The notes: a model not told the origin generated them from the sequence alone. A DNA stretch of 64,000 nt from an uncultured Erysipelotrichaceae bacterium (GCA_902775285.1 CACYLI010000001.1:79251-143250); one strand, 5' to 3'; shown: positions 1 to 9,057, counted from the stretch's first letter. Made by a program: numbers and translations.

Positions 1-2350
1 ACTAATAACTACATTAGAAGTATCTACGTTTCCGCTTTCATTTGATCCTCCAAATACATTTGTTACATTTATTACACTTGTTGCATCAGTTGCTTCTAAA
101 GTAATATTTGTACTTGCTGCACCTGCATGATTTCCTCCACCATAAATATTTGAAATAGTAGATGTCGCATTATGAACTGTAACATTTGTTTCTTCATTTA
201 CATAAGCTTCATTTCCACCACCAAATATAGTTGTTAGTGTTCCATCATTAACTATTACTTCTGTTGTATCAACTGTTGCTTTATTTCCTCCTCCATAAAC
301 AGTAGGTGTTTGTCCACCATTAATAGTTACATGTGTATCTTCTGCTTCAGCTTGATTTCCTCCACCGAATATTGTAGTAACTTGTCCAGCTGACACTGCT
401 ATATTAGTTGTAGTTGTTTTTCCACCAGCGTTATTACCACCATATAAAGTTGTAACTGTTCCATTATTTATATTTACATTAGATACACTAACATTACCAG
501 CTTGATTAGATCCACCATAAACATTAGTAGCTTTAGCAGTATTATTTAATGTTACATTTGTAGTATTTGCTCCAGCTTGATTTCCTCCACCATATACATT
601 TGGTATTGTGTTAGTTGTGTTAGTAATTGTTACAGTAGTGCTTCCACCAACGTTTCCTTCGTTACCTCCGCCATAAACTACTGAATTAATTGTTCCATTA
701 GAAATTGTAACATTAGTATTATTTGTAATTCCAGCTTTATTTCCTCCACCATATACTGTAGTTAAAGTTCCACCAGAAATTGTAACAGTACTATTTGAAG
801 AAGTAGCTTCATTACCTCCACCAAATACTGTTGTTGTGGTACCTCCAGTAATAGTTACTATATTAGTTCCAGTTTCTGCTTCATTACCTCCACCATATAT
901 AGTAGTAATTGTTCCTGCAGTTTGATTAACATTAGAATTTGTAGTATTTCCTCCAGCATTATTACCACCAAATACATTTGTAACTGTTCCGTTGTTAACA
1001 TTTACATTTGAAGTAGTAACTACTCCAGTTTCATTAGAACCTCCATATACATTTGTAATATTTATAGGTCCACTTCCAGATGCTAGTGTTACATTTGTTG
1101 TCGTAGATCCAGCATTATTACCACCACCAAATACATTTGGTATTGTATTACCAGTTTTACTTATATTTACATTTGTTGTTGTAGTATTTACTAAGTTTCC
1201 ACCACCATATATAGCAGTGTTAACAGTAGCACCTGTAACATCTACATTAGTAGTTGTACAAGTTCCACCTTCATTATTTCCACCAAATACTGTTGAAACA
1301 ATTCCATTTTGTATATGTACATTTGTTTCGATTACATCACCTAATTGATTAGATCCTCCATATAGTGTTGTAACAGTTCCACCTCTTAAATAGATATTTG
1401 TTTCATCTATAGAAGTTTTATTACCTCCACCATATGCATTAGTAACTGTTCCACCATCAATATAAACTGTATCAGTTCCTTCTGGTTTACCAGCTTCATC
1501 AAATCCACCAAATACATTTGTAATTGTTCCACCATTTATATCAACTGTAATATTTCCTTTAACGTAAGGAGTAGCACTAGAACTACCTTTAGCACCTCCA
1601 AATACTGATTTTAAAATAGTTCCGTTATTAACTGTAACATTAACTGTATTTGAATTACTTGATGCAGTAGTAGATAAAGCATTAACAGTACCAAAAGCAC
1701 TTCCTCCATATACTGAACCATTAATATTTGGTCCACTTGTTGAATCTCCTATTGTTACACCTACATTATTTCTAACAAAAGTATTAGCTCCTTCACCACC
1801 ACCATAAACATCTGTATAAACTTTTCCATTTATGATATTTACATTAGTTGAACCATATACTTCTCCTTTAGTTCTAGAACCTCCATAAACTGAACCATAC
1901 ACTTCTCCATCATTCATAGTGATATAAATATTTGTAGTATTATTTGAACTACCAGCTCCGTTATTGTTTCCTCCACCATATACAGAACCTTTAATTTCAC
2001 CACCATTTATAACAATATTTGTATTATATGTATTATTACTACCATTTTGTCCAGTAGCACCAAAGTTTCCTCCACCATATACATTTTTATTTATTGTACA
2101 ATTTCCATCAATTACAACATTAGAATTATTTACAGTACCAATTGAGCTTTGGCCTTCTTTACCATTACCAATTCCAAATACACTACCAGCTTCTACTTTA
2201 CTATAAGATTCAATTGAATTATTTTGTACAAGAGTTGGATTTCCTATAACAGCATTACCGCCAATGTATACATAAGAATCAGCATCTAGAGTTCCATCTC
2301 CATTGCTACCATCAACACCATTAGATCCACCTAATACTGCATAGTTTACA
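1..2350 (-). repeat. Protein-coding tandem repeats (VYGGGN solenoid)
   Basis: About 26 units of 75-93 bp, each marked on the plus strand by a version of CCTCCACCATA or TTACCACCAAA, lie at regular spacing (near 42, 140, 215, 290, 365, 440, 510, 590 and so on). They encode the GGGN/GGSN turns of the giant protein. Units are diverged at the DNA level, so this is an old array and not a recent expansion. Confidence 0.85.
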
Positions 2351-5300
2351 CGTCCTCCAGTCACTTGAATAATTCTATTTCCATAAGTTTCACTGACTCC
2401 AGCTCCACCTACTATTAAATCTACTTCTCCACCTTTCATATAGATAAATGCATTATTTAATGTTTTCAAAGTAGATGACGCAAGAGGTCCACCTAAAAGG
2501 TTATAAATATATCCACCTTCAATTATAGCAGTTCTTGCAGAATATTGAGTACCATAACCTCTACCACCGACATAAATTCCAGTTGCTTCATCATATTTAT
2601 TTGTTCCAAAGCTTCCACTTTTAACAATAGTTGTAAATAATGATGAAGTACTACTAGCACCATAGTTATTTCCAGACCAAGATCCTGAAATGGTATGTCT
2701 ATATATTAATCTATTATTTTTATTAGCATCAGTACTTACTCTATCATAATCACATCCATATGTAGCAGTAGCTTCTACATATAATGTTTTACTAGAAGAA
2801 TTTGATGGTGTACTTGTTGATCCATCATTATATAAACCAGATTCAACTATTAATCTATATTTTGTAAGATTTGTTCTACTAGTACCAGTACTTGAATTAT
2901 TTCCTCCAGCAATATAGCCAAAATTAGTTGTTGTTGAATTATATTGTTTAAGACCTCTTCCAATCTTTAAATTATTATAACCTCCATATATACTTCCATA
3001 AGAAGGTCTACCATTATTACCAGAAGATGGCGCACTTTCACCATCAACAGTATCAACAGATCTAATTTTTATATTATCAATTCTTGTATCTTCACTACAA
3101 ATAATATATGTATTTCTAACATCCCAAGTATTACTACCTGAATAATCATTTCCATTATTTAATCCTGTAACAGTGAATGGTTTAGTCTGATTATTAGTCC
3201 ATGTAGAATTAGAAGTACCACTCATTACAATAACATTCGTATCACGAGTAGTTAAATAATAATAATTTGTTCCAGAAACTACTACTTCAACATTATTATT
3301 TGAATCATAATATTGGATTAATTCATAGTAATTATTACATCCACCATATGTATTACACCTTCCACTTGTTTGCAAATTTCCATCAGAATTATAATATCCC
3401 GCTAAGTTTCCTGAATTTGGAATTGTAATTTTTCTATAAAAGCCTGCAATAGATTGCCCTACAGGAACTTCATTAATATAATTTGTTCCAATGACTTGTA
3501 TTGTATGATAATCCATACCATAATTAGTAAGTTCATAATATGTAGTATTTGGATCATAACTTCCGGTTGCCGGAACATAACATGTACAATTACCCCAAAA
3601 TGCTTGACAATTTCCTGTTAAAGGTTGTCCACTTGAGTTTACACTGCCATCCGGATATGCTCTACCATTTCTTACAGTTTGACGAGTATAATAATTTGTA
3701 ATATCTTCATAAATATTTTCAGTTGAAGATATAGTATGATAACCAGAAGAATCTAAAGCATTTTGAGCAGCAGTCCAGCTTGAATAAGTAGTTATTTTAC
3801 CATCAGCCCATGATGCATAAATATCAATATTAATATTAGCTGGATTACTTCCAGAATAAGTTACAGGTATTTTAACTTGTCTAGTATAAATATTCATATC
3901 AAGTGTAATTAAAGCACCACTATAATTAGTTACCCATCCATTAAATGTCTTATTATTAGGTCTTCTTTCAAATGGATTATCTATTAAATCTATTAAAACA
4001 TAATCATCACTAGTATTTCCACTAGTTCCATTATTATTAACTTCATATATTTTATAATAAACTATTTCATTTTGTGTTTCACTAACAGAAATAGTTCCAG
4101 TATAATTGCCTTCTATATCACTACCATGATAATGAACTTCAGTATATACAAGATTTGTATCATTATATATATTCTTTTTAGTTGTTGTTGGAATAGAACC
4201 ATCACTAGAATAAGTATAGTTTAATCCATCATAATAATTAGCATCATTTAAATAATCATTTACATAAACAACTGAACCTTCTATTCCACTATCATGAGCA
4301 CTTGGAGCATTTCTTACCATTTTCTTAGCTTTTGCTTTAGTTGGAACTGTATCATCTTTTCCATTATTAACAATTCTAAATTTATTATCTTCTAATTTCC
4401 ATTCAAAATCACTATTGTCATTTAAAATACCAACTATTGAACTAGAAGGATAATTATTATAAAATGATACCTTATTATTTTTAATTTCATATCTAAATAA
4501 CAAATCATTTTTTACGTTATAATCTTCTATTAAATCTAGTCCATTAATATTATAAACAATATTTTCAACTTGAGAATCACCATATATTTTAATTAAACCA
4601 GTTGTGTCATTTATACTACTATTACCATTAACATGAATATTCTTAATAGTGTTATTACCTTTATCATTAAGAATAAATAAAGATGTTTTAGCATTTTCTT
4701 CTTTACCTTCATAATTAACACTTATATTATATAAATTAATATTTTCTATTTTGCTTGATTCAGCATTTTTAATTAAAGCAATAGTAATATTTTCAACATT
4801 ATTAGTTATAACTTCATCAGAAGTATCAGTATTTTCTGTATTTTCATCTTCAGTACTACCAGGTTCTGCGTTTTCTATATTGTTATCAGTAGTATTAGAT
4901 TCTGCATTATTATTTTCATCTACTTCAGTTTTATTATCTGTAACTACATCATCAGTTTTTGTTTCTGTATTAGTTTCTGTCTCTTCTTTTGTTTCAGTAG
5001 ATGCTGGTGTTTCATTATTAGATGAATTATTATCTTTGTTTTCTGTTTCTATATTCTCTGTTGTTTTATTATCAGATTCTTTACTTTCTGTTACTTCGTT
5101 TGAATTTTGTTCAGTTTTTATTTCATTGTCATTATTAGTATCTGAAGTATTAGTAGTTTCCTCATTTGTATTTTCTAAATTAGAAGCATTATATTCTTCA
5201 CTACTATTTGTTGATTTAACATTATTTTGTCCTATTATATCTTTTTCTTCTGCTATAAAAGTAATATCTGAAAAGTTAATGTTTTTTATATTAGCACTAT

Positions 5301-5745
5301 ATGTTGAATCAAATAAGCTTAAATTAGCCAACTTTTCTTCATCACTTAAATAGTAATTTGATATTTTAAAATTAAATATTGAATATCCATTTCCATCAAA
5401 AACTCCACTAAATGATTTACCATCTTGAGCAAATGAAAATTCTTTACCATTTAAATTAATATTATTAGTTAAACTATAAAATTTATTGAAATATTCTCCA
5501 GATTCATCACCATTTATTATAGAAAAGAAATAAGCCAGTTCACTTCCGGTATTTATGATATATGGATCATCCACACTACCAGAACCATTTTTAAACTTTT
5601 TAGCAACTGTTCCATCCCAAATACTAGATGATGTTTTTTCACTAAAAGTACTAGTTATTATAAAGAAATTCACAGCAAAAAATAGAAGTATAATTACTAC
5701 TAATAAACGTTTGTCTTTTAATTTTTCAAGTATTTTTTTGTACAT
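1..5745 (-). CDS. Giant surface adhesin with VYGGGN-type repeats, C-terminus beyond the window
   Basis: The frame reads open at every stretch I translated from the ATG at 5745 (RBS AGGAAG about 6 bases upstream) to base 1, 1,915 codons without a stop, so the gene continues past the left edge. Residues 12-32 form one hydrophobic segment (signal peptide or anchor). Residues about 40-180 (IWDGTVAKKF, NINLNGKEF, FSGVFDGNGYSI) resemble the GLUG-type beta-helix start of Firmicute adhesins. Residues about 185-320 are a Glu/Thr/Asn/Ser-rich linker. A middle part holds several Cys (around residues 715-800). From about residue 1130 there are some 26 degenerate repeats of 25-31 residues with the pattern T-V-Y/F-GGGN-x-A-x(4-6)-T-N-V-T-I. 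This predicts a long secreted beta-solenoid. No enzyme domain was seen. Its ligand is unknown. Confidence 0.85.
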   Translation of the reverse strand, partial: MYKKILEKLKDKRLLVVIILLFFAVNFFIITSTFSEKTSSSIWDGTVAKKFKNGSGSVDDPYIINTGSELAYFFSIINGDESGEYFNKFYSLTNNINLNGKEFSFAQDGKSFSGVFDGNGYSIFNFKISNYYLSDEEKLANLSLFDSTYSANIKNINFSDITFIAEEKDIIGQNNVKSTNSSEEYNASNLENTNEETTNTSDTNNDNEIKTEQNSNEVTESKESDNKTTENIETENKDNNSSNNETPASTETKEETETNTETKTDDVVTDNKTEVDENNNAESNTTDNNIENAEPGSTEDENTENTDTSDEVITNNVENITIALIKNAESSKIENINLYNISVNYEGKEENAKTSLFILNDKGNNTIKNIHVNGNSSINDTTGLIKIYGDSQVENIVYNINGLDLIEDYNVKNDLLFRYEIKNNKVSFYNNYPSSSIVGILNDNSDFEWKLEDNKFRIVNNGKDDTVPTKAKAKKMVRNAPSAHDSGIEGSVVYVNDYLNDANYYDGLNYTYSSDGSIPTTTKKNIYNDTNLVYTEVHYHGSDIEGNYTGTISVSETQNEIVYYKIYEVNNNGTSGNTSDDYVLIDLIDNPFERRPNNKTFNGWVTNYSGALITLDMNIYTRQVKIPVTYSGSNPANINIDIYASWADGKITTYSSWTAAQNALDSSGYHTISSTENIYEDITNYYTRQTVRNGRAYPDGSVNSSGQPLTGNCQAFWGNCTCYVPATGSYDPNTTYYELTNYGMDYHTIQVIGTNYINEVPVGQSIAGFYRKITIPNSGNLAGYYNSDGNLQTSGRCNTYGGCNNYYELIQYYDSNNNVEVVVSGTNYYYLTTRDTNVIVMSGTSNSTWTNNQTKPFTVTGLNNGNDYSGSNTWDVRNTYIICSEDTRIDNIKIRSVDTVDGESAPSSGNNGRPSYGSIYGGYNNLKIGRGLKQYNSTTTNFGYIAGGNNSSTGTSRTNLTKYRLIVESGLYNDGSTSTPSNSSSKTLYVEATATYGCDYDRVSTDANKNNRLIYRHTISGSWSGNNYGASSTSSLFTTIVKSGSFGTNKYDEATGIYVGGRGYGTQYSARTAIIEGGYIYNLLGGPLASSTLKTLNNAFIYMKGGEVDLIVGGAGVSETYGNRIIQVTGGRVNYAVLGGSNGVDGSNGDGTLDADSYVYIGGNAVIGNPTLVQNNSIESYSKVEAGSVFGIGNGKEGQSSIGTVNNSNVVIDGNCTINKNVYGGGNFGATGQNGSNNTYNTNIVINGGEIKGSVYGGGNNNGAGSSNNTTNIYITMNDGEVYGSVYGGSRTKGEVYGSTNVNIINGKVYTDVYGGGEGANTFVRNNVGVTIGDSTSGPNINGSVYGGSAFGTVNALSTTASSNSNTVNVTVNNGTILKSVFGGAKGSSSATPYVKGNITVDINGGTITNVFGGFDEAGKPEGTDTVYIDGGTVTNAYGGGNKTSIDETNIYLRGGTVTTLYGGSNQLGDVIETNVHIQNGIVSTVFGGNNEGGTCTTTNVDVTGATVNTAIYGGGNLVNTTTTNVNISKTGNTIPNVFGGGNNAGSTTTNVTLASGSGPINITNVYGGSNETGVVTTSNVNVNNGTVTNVFGGNNAGGNTTNSNVNQTAGTITTIYGGGNEAETGTNIVTITGGTTTTVFGGGNEATSSNSTVTISGGTLTTVYGGGNKAGITNNTNVTISNGTINSVVYGGGNEGNVGGSTTVTITNTTNTIPNVYGGGNQAGANTTNVTLNNTAKATNVYGGSNQAGNVSVSNVNINNGTVTTLYGGNNAGGKTTTTNIAVSAGQVTTIFGGGNQAEAEDTHVTINGGQTPTVYGGGNKATVDTTEVIVNDGTLTTIFGGGNEAYVNEETNVTVHNATSTISNIYGGGNHAGAASTNITLEATDATSVINVTNVFGGSNESGNVDTSNVVIS

Positions 5746-5773
5746 CTACTTCCTACTCTCCCATAATAATAAA

Positions 5774-5802
5774 ATTATACCATATTTAAAGAATTCAAAC
5801 AA
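5774..5802 (-). promoter_or_regulatory. SigA promoter of the giant adhesin gene
   Basis: On the minus strand TTGTTT and TATAAT are separated by 17 bases, and TG lies one base before the -10 (extended -10). The start codon is about 22 bases downstream of the predicted start point. The promoter lies between the terminator of the upstream gene and this gene, so the adhesin is transcribed on its own. Confidence 0.65.
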
Positions 5803-5813
5803 TATTTTACACA

Positions 5814-5841
5814 TAAAAAAAATCAGCTTTTTAGCTGATTT
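5814..5841 (-). terminator. Rho-independent terminator after the SipW-type protein gene
   Basis: The minus strand reads AAATCAGC, TAAAAA, GCTGATTT followed by a run of T. It lies directly after the stop codon at 5844. Confidence 0.85.
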
Positions 5842-5843
5842 AA

Positions 5844-6920
5844 TTATGGTGTTTCATTTCCATCATCTAATGAGAATCCAAGTTTATATGTAAGGTCAGA
5901 ACCTGAAGCGCTGTTTTCACAATCAACATCTTGTCCTTCAATCCACATATATACCCTAATTTTTGTAATTCCAGTGCTTAAATGGAATGCATTAAGTAAA
6001 TTAGTTTCTTTTGTACTTCCTTTATAAGCTTCTTTATGTTCTTCATCTTGATCAGAATAAGCTACATTAGTTCTATATAATGTTGGAACACTTTCAAAGT
6101 AAGTAGAACTTGGAGTTCCACCTGTTCCAGGGTTTGTATCTAATAATACGATTGGAGTTGATATAGCAGCTTTAACCCCTAAATATGGTACAGCAGCAAC
6201 TCCTGAAGCAGCAGTTGTTGTGCTAAGTCCATAATATAAACTAGCATTATTTGTACCACTTGCTTTATGAGCATCATAGTTTGGTTCAACTACAATTGAA
6301 GAGTTTCCACTCATTAATGCTTGTGCAGCAGCTGCAGTTGCTGTTGAAGCTACATTTCCTTCAATAACAAATGCATATCTTGCAGCATATTGTAAACCTT
6401 TATCAGTTGTTTCAGCTTTAACTTTTACACCAGAACCATTTTCTAAATAAATATCAGCTCCAGCTTCATCATCAACTTTTAAGAAAATATCAAATGCGAT
6501 AAAATCTCCAGTTGTACCTTTTGCTTCAGCTGGTGATTTAGTTGCAGTAAGTGCAAGTTTACCTGCATCAGCTCCAGTTTTAATACCTTCAACAGTACCC
6601 TTATAGAAATTTAAATATCCATTAGTAACTGAACCATTTGTTGAAACTGGTGCTAATTGTGATGGTAATTGATTTGTATTACCACTCCAGTTTGTTGGTG
6701 TAGTTATATCAGTATTTGATATTAATGTTTTCCATTCAGTTGCATCAGTTGAAATTTGCAAACCTGAACTTGCAGCTATACGCACATTGATAGGATCAAT
6801 TGTTACACTTCTGTTAGCAGTGAACCATGCGTAAGTTGATGTTGATAATAATACTATTGTTAAAAATAGTAGTAATACCAATGATTTTAATTTTTTCTTT
6901 TTTTCTTTTCTTTTTGCCAT
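5844..6920 (-). CDS. Secreted fibre-like protein with SipW-type signal peptide
   Basis: I start it at the ATG at 6920 (GGAG 8 bases upstream) and not at the GTG at 6929. A very basic N-terminus (MAKRKEKKKK) is followed by a hydrophobic segment ending in STYAWFTANRSV. This YAWF sequence is the signature of the SipW-processed signal peptides of TasA/camelysin-type matrix proteins. The mature part is Ala/Thr-rich with many predicted strands. It ends with WIEGQDVDCENSASG and a final strand, a motif also present in the neighbouring upstream gene. This suggests an exported matrix or fibre subunit. No SipW peptidase gene lies in the window. Assignment as a TasA-like fibre is inference; the SipW-type leader is fairly clear. 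Confidence 0.7.
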   Translation of the reverse strand: MAKRKEKKKKLKSLVLLLFLTIVLLSTSTYAWFTANRSVTIDPINVRIAASSGLQISTDATEWKTLISNTDITTPTNWSGNTNQLPSQLAPVSTNGSVTNGYLNFYKGTVEGIKTGADAGKLALTATKSPAEAKGTTGDFIAFDIFLKVDDEAGADIYLENGSGVKVKAETTDKGLQYAARYAFVIEGNVASTATAAAAQALMSGNSSIVVEPNYDAHKASGTNNASLYYGLSTTTAASGVAAVPYLGVKAAISTPIVLLDTNPGTGGTPSSTYFESVPTLYRTNVAYSDQDEEHKEAYKGSTKETNLLNAFHLSTGITKIRVYMWIEGQDVDCENSASGSDLTYKLGFSLDDGNETP

Positions 6921-6925
6921 AAAAA

Positions 6926-7648
6926 TCACTCCAATTCATTTAATGTTTCTTCTGTATGTTCTTCTATTAATTTCATATGTAATCTAACATGTCCACCAAT
7001 CAAGGCATTTGTACATTCAGGGTCATCCCCTTCAATCCAAACAACAACTGTTATTTTGTCAAGATCTCCCGCTTTCATGTCTTTTCTTTGCTCTAAAATT
7101 ATCATTCCGTCTTCATCATCCCTAAACTTCTTAGTTCCAGGTTCAGCTTCACCATCTATACTGTTGCCTTTCGCATAAATAGTTTTCTCATCGTTAACGT
7201 AAATCATAATTCTAAGAGCTTCATCGGCATTTTTGATTACATCATCCATTACAATAGAATACCAATAATTTAATATTGCTTCCCCTTGATTCTCCATATA
7301 GAACGAATATGCAATGTAATTTTTGCCATTATGTGAGCCTTCATACTCCGTGATATCATCAGGTAACCACTTTATAGATATATTATCCATAAACTGCAAA
7401 TCTTCTGCTTTAAGTTTTCTCTTTGGAGTAGGATCATTTAATGTTTCATACATAGCAAGTCCACTATACAGCATTTTATTATCCTCAAGAGCAACAACAA
7501 AACTTCCATCATTAAAAAGTATTTTTAACACAATATAGATAACAATTAAAAGCAATAAAAGTAATAAAACAGCAAGCTTTGCAAATTTGCCAAGTCTTTG
7601 CCAATTTCTTATTTTATTTGCCTTAACTACTACATCCTTTTTTGCCAT
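6926..7648 (-). CDS. Membrane-anchored extracellular protein, partner of the SipW-type protein
   Basis: The start at 7648 (MAKKDVVVK) follows GGAGGAG at ideal distance; an earlier in-frame ATG at 7675 lacks a ribosome site. One transmembrane segment (about residues 24-44, Leu/Ile-rich) is followed by an extracellular domain of about 190 residues. The C-terminal part contains ITVVVWIEGDDPECTN, closely matching VYMWIEGQDVDCEN in the next gene, so the two share a domain. The stop codon lies 5 bases before the next start, so they are co-transcribed and probably coupled. It may be a membrane platform or minor subunit for the secreted partner. I do not recognise a named family. Confidence 0.6.
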   Translation of the reverse strand: MAKKDVVVKANKIRNWQRLGKFAKLAVLLLLLLLIVIYIVLKILFNDGSFVVALEDNKMLYSGLAMYETLNDPTPKRKLKAEDLQFMDNISIKWLPDDITEYEGSHNGKNYIAYSFYMENQGEAILNYWYSIVMDDVIKNADEALRIMIYVNDEKTIYAKGNSIDGEAEPGTKKFRDDEDGMIILEQRKDMKAGDLDKITVVVWIEGDDPECTNALIGGHVRLHMKLIEEHTEETLNELE

Positions 7649-7676
7649 AATACTCCTCCAATGATTAGTAGTCATA

Positions 7677-7708
7677 ATATATGATAGCCACTCTTGTCTA
7701 TCATATAT
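7677..7708. promoter_or_regulatory. 11-bp inverted repeat at the 5' end of the two-gene transcript
   Basis: ATATATGATAG (7677-7687) and CTATCATATAT (7698-7708) form a perfect inverted repeat. It begins at the predicted transcription start (about 7708) of the promoter just upstream. It can be a 5' stem-loop in the mRNA or a palindromic operator. Confidence 0.55.
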
Positions 7709-7714
7709 ATTTCA

Positions 7715-7743
7715 ATTATAATCAAATAATTTAAAAAAATCAA
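7715..7743 (-). promoter_or_regulatory. SigA promoter for the two secreted-protein genes
   Basis: The minus strand has TTGATT, a 17-base spacer and TATAAT, placed about 60 bases before the ATG at 7648. Confidence 0.6.
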
Positions 7744-7778
7744 CAAAAATCGACATTAATTTTAAATAATTTTTATAA

Positions 7779-7813
7779 AAAAAAGACTATTTATTTATTT
7801 TATTAATAGTCTC
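7779..7813 (-). terminator. Terminator overlapping the end of the CotF-like gene
   Basis: AGACTATT (7784-7791) pairs with AATAGTCT (7805-7812), with a T run on the minus strand. The hairpin includes the last codons of the gene ending at 7787. Confidence 0.75.
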
Positions 7814-8029
7814 TTTTATAATATTAGTTTTAACATTTTCAACTTCATAAAAACCATACTCAGTCATTAAATCATATGTATTTGCTTGATGTTTCATTGT
7901 TTCATCTAATCCATTTTTTAAAACTTTTCTTACATCTTCATTTGAACTTTCTAATGTACCATGTACAAAAACTTCAACATTGCTTTTTAAAATCATTAAA
8001 TAATTATCTAATAATAAATTATCATTCAT
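7787..8029 (-). CDS. CotF-like spore coat domain protein
   Basis: 80 residues. The pattern LLDNYLMILKSNVEVFVHGTLESSN, then H-x-YDLMTEYGFYEV, matches the helical Coat F domain (long helix with ESxN, later a helix ending in GY/WY). Its ATG lies inside ATGAATGA, overlapping the stop of the upstream gene by 8 bases, which indicates translational coupling. Coat F proteins sit in the spore coat of Bacilli or occur as small ferritin-like helical proteins. Similar proteins also occur in species that do not form spores, so it is weak evidence for sporulation by itself. Confidence 0.6.
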   Translation of the reverse strand: MNDNLLLDNYLMILKSNVEVFVHGTLESSNEDVRKVLKNGLDETMKHQANTYDLMTEYGFYEVENVKTNIIKETINKINK

Positions 8030-8213
8030 TTAGTTTTTCCTCCATTAAACACATTATTTTTTCTTTAATACTCATATGTATTTTTTCTTCCTTTTTAAAA
8101 AAATCAACTAATTCTTCTTCACTAACCATATCTTGCATTTCTTCACATATACAAATAGTATTATCTTCATGCTTAATCGCATCTTCTAAATATAATAATT
8201 CTTTTTGTGTCAT
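8022..8213 (-). CDS. Small helical coat-associated protein (CotF partner)
   Basis: About 63 residues from the ATG at 8213, which follows AGGAGG at good spacing; a longer frame upstream lacks a ribosome site. MTQKELLYLEDAIKHEDNTICICEEM and the later KEEKIHMSIKEKI are two helices resembling the first half of CotF/DUF3231-type ferritin-like proteins. Together with the overlapping downstream gene it could form the two halves of a four-helix unit. Family assignment is tentative. Confidence 0.5.
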   Translation of the reverse strand: MTQKELLYLEDAIKHEDNTICICEEMQDMVSEEELVDFFKKEEKIHMSIKEKIMCLMEEKLNE

Positions 8214-8260
8214 AATATTCCTCCTAAAATTATTATTAACCAAACAAAAAGTTTTATACA

Positions 8261-8281
8261 AAAAAAGAGTACTTCTACTCT
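8261..8281 (-). terminator. Rho-independent terminator
   Basis: The minus strand reads AGAGTA, GAAG, TACTCT, then a run of T. It overlaps the stop codon of the gene ending at 8275. Confidence 0.8.
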
Positions 8282-8601
8282 ATTATAAATAATAAATCTT
8301 TATCTATTAATTCTTTTTCAGTAATATATTTATCATAATTACCATCTTTATAATTTGCCATAAGCTCATCTATTACTTCAAAAAAGTATTCATCTCTTAA
8401 ATTTAGTTTTTTCATTATAACACATATAGCTAATGTATTATAGAATTCTTCTATTTCATTTTCAAAAGAAGAAGGTCCTAACACATCATCAACAATATAA
8501 TCATTAAAACTTTCTATTCCAATTTCATCTATCTTTTCTTTTTCTCTTACATAATTCGCTTCAATAAAATCTTTTATTTCTTTATATGATATTTTTTTCA
8601 T
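8275..8601 (-). CDS. Hypothetical acidic helical protein
   Basis: 108 residues, strongly acidic and mostly helical, with no motif I recognise. AAGGAG lies 7 bases before the ATG at 8601. The start overlaps the 3' end of the Nudix gene by 20 bases, so the two form an operon ended by the terminator at 8261-8281. Small acidic proteins of this shape include some immunity proteins, but nothing here supports that role directly. Confidence 0.5.
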   Translation of the reverse strand: MKKISYKEIKDFIEANYVREKEKIDEIGIESFNDYIVDDVLGPSSFENEIEEFYNTLAICVIMKKLNLRDEYFFEVIDELMANYKDGNYDKYITEKELIDKDLLFIIE

Positions 8602-8986
8602 TATATTCTCCTTCTACATACTTAGCAAGATTTATATCTGCCCGTGATAAATCATAATCAAGTAATTCATTTATATTAACATATTTATATTCACTATGAT
8701 CATGTAAATTAAAACTACCACTAATATATTCACACTCATATAGTTTTAAATTAATTACTTTATTAGGATATTTATATATATTATTTGTTATATATTTTTT
8801 AGCTTTTATATTTAATTCAAACTCTTCTTTTATTTCTCTTTCTATAGCTTCTTCATCACTTTCATCACTTTTTGCTTTTCCACCAGGAAATTCCCATTTA
8901 CCTAAATTATTAACATCTCCTGTACTTCTTTTAGCAATCAAAACTTTATTATCTTTAAATATTAATGCAGCTATAACATTAATCAT
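8582..8986 (-). CDS. MutT-like Nudix hydrolase
   Basis: 134 residues. Residues 36-58 fit the Nudix box G-x5-E-x7-REUxEExGU: G36, E42, R50, E51, E54, E55, but the penultimate Gly is Glu57. The lead-in WEFPGG is typical of MutT-type (8-oxo-)dGTP diphosphatases, which remove oxidised or non-canonical nucleoside triphosphates by releasing pyrophosphate. Metal-binding Glu residues are intact, so activity is likely; substrate is uncertain. The start follows GGGTGG. It is transcribed divergently from the purine permease gene across 71 bases. Confidence 0.8.
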   Translation of the reverse strand: MINVIAALIFKDNKVLIAKRSTGDVNNLGKWEFPGGKAKSDESDEEAIEREIKEEFELNIKAKKYITNNIYKYPNKVINLKLYECEYISGSFNLHDHSEYKYVNINELLDYDLSRADINLAKYVEGEYNEKNII

Positions 8987-9029
8987 AAAACCACCCGAAT
9001 TAATTATAGCACAAATATTATTTTTTATA

Positions 9030-9051
9030 TGTTATAATTATAATTAGGTGA
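9030..9051 (+). promoter_or_regulatory. Extended -10 promoter and RBS of the permease gene
   Basis: TGT-TATAAT (TATAAT at 9033-9038) is followed by AGGTGA (9046-9051) and the ATG at 9058, giving a 5' leader of only about 13 bases. No convincing -35 is present. The gap to the divergent gene is too short for a purine riboswitch. Confidence 0.6.
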
Positions 9052-9057
9052 AATAAT

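Noticed and set aside
1..2350. Regular repeats as a CRISPR array
   Set aside because: Units are diverged, lack identical repeats with unique spacers, and translate into an uninterrupted protein repeat.
4751..5353. Plus-strand 200-codon frame rich in Ser/Val
   Set aside because: It is the reverse complement of the Glu/Thr/Asn-rich linker of the giant minus-strand gene, which has promoter, RBS and repeats; the plus frame has no ribosome site or recognisable domain.
5555..5893. Plus-strand 112-codon frame
   Set aside because: It crosses the promoter and terminator between two minus-strand genes and is antisense to both.
8022..8029. Mycoplasma genetic code (TGA as Trp)
   Set aside because: TGA ends genes at natural positions here and at 6926, while TGG is used for Trp throughout.
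8987..9057. Purine riboswitch before the permease gene
   Set aside because: Only 71 bases separate the divergent genes, the predicted leader is about 13 bases, and no aptamer-like pairing is seen.
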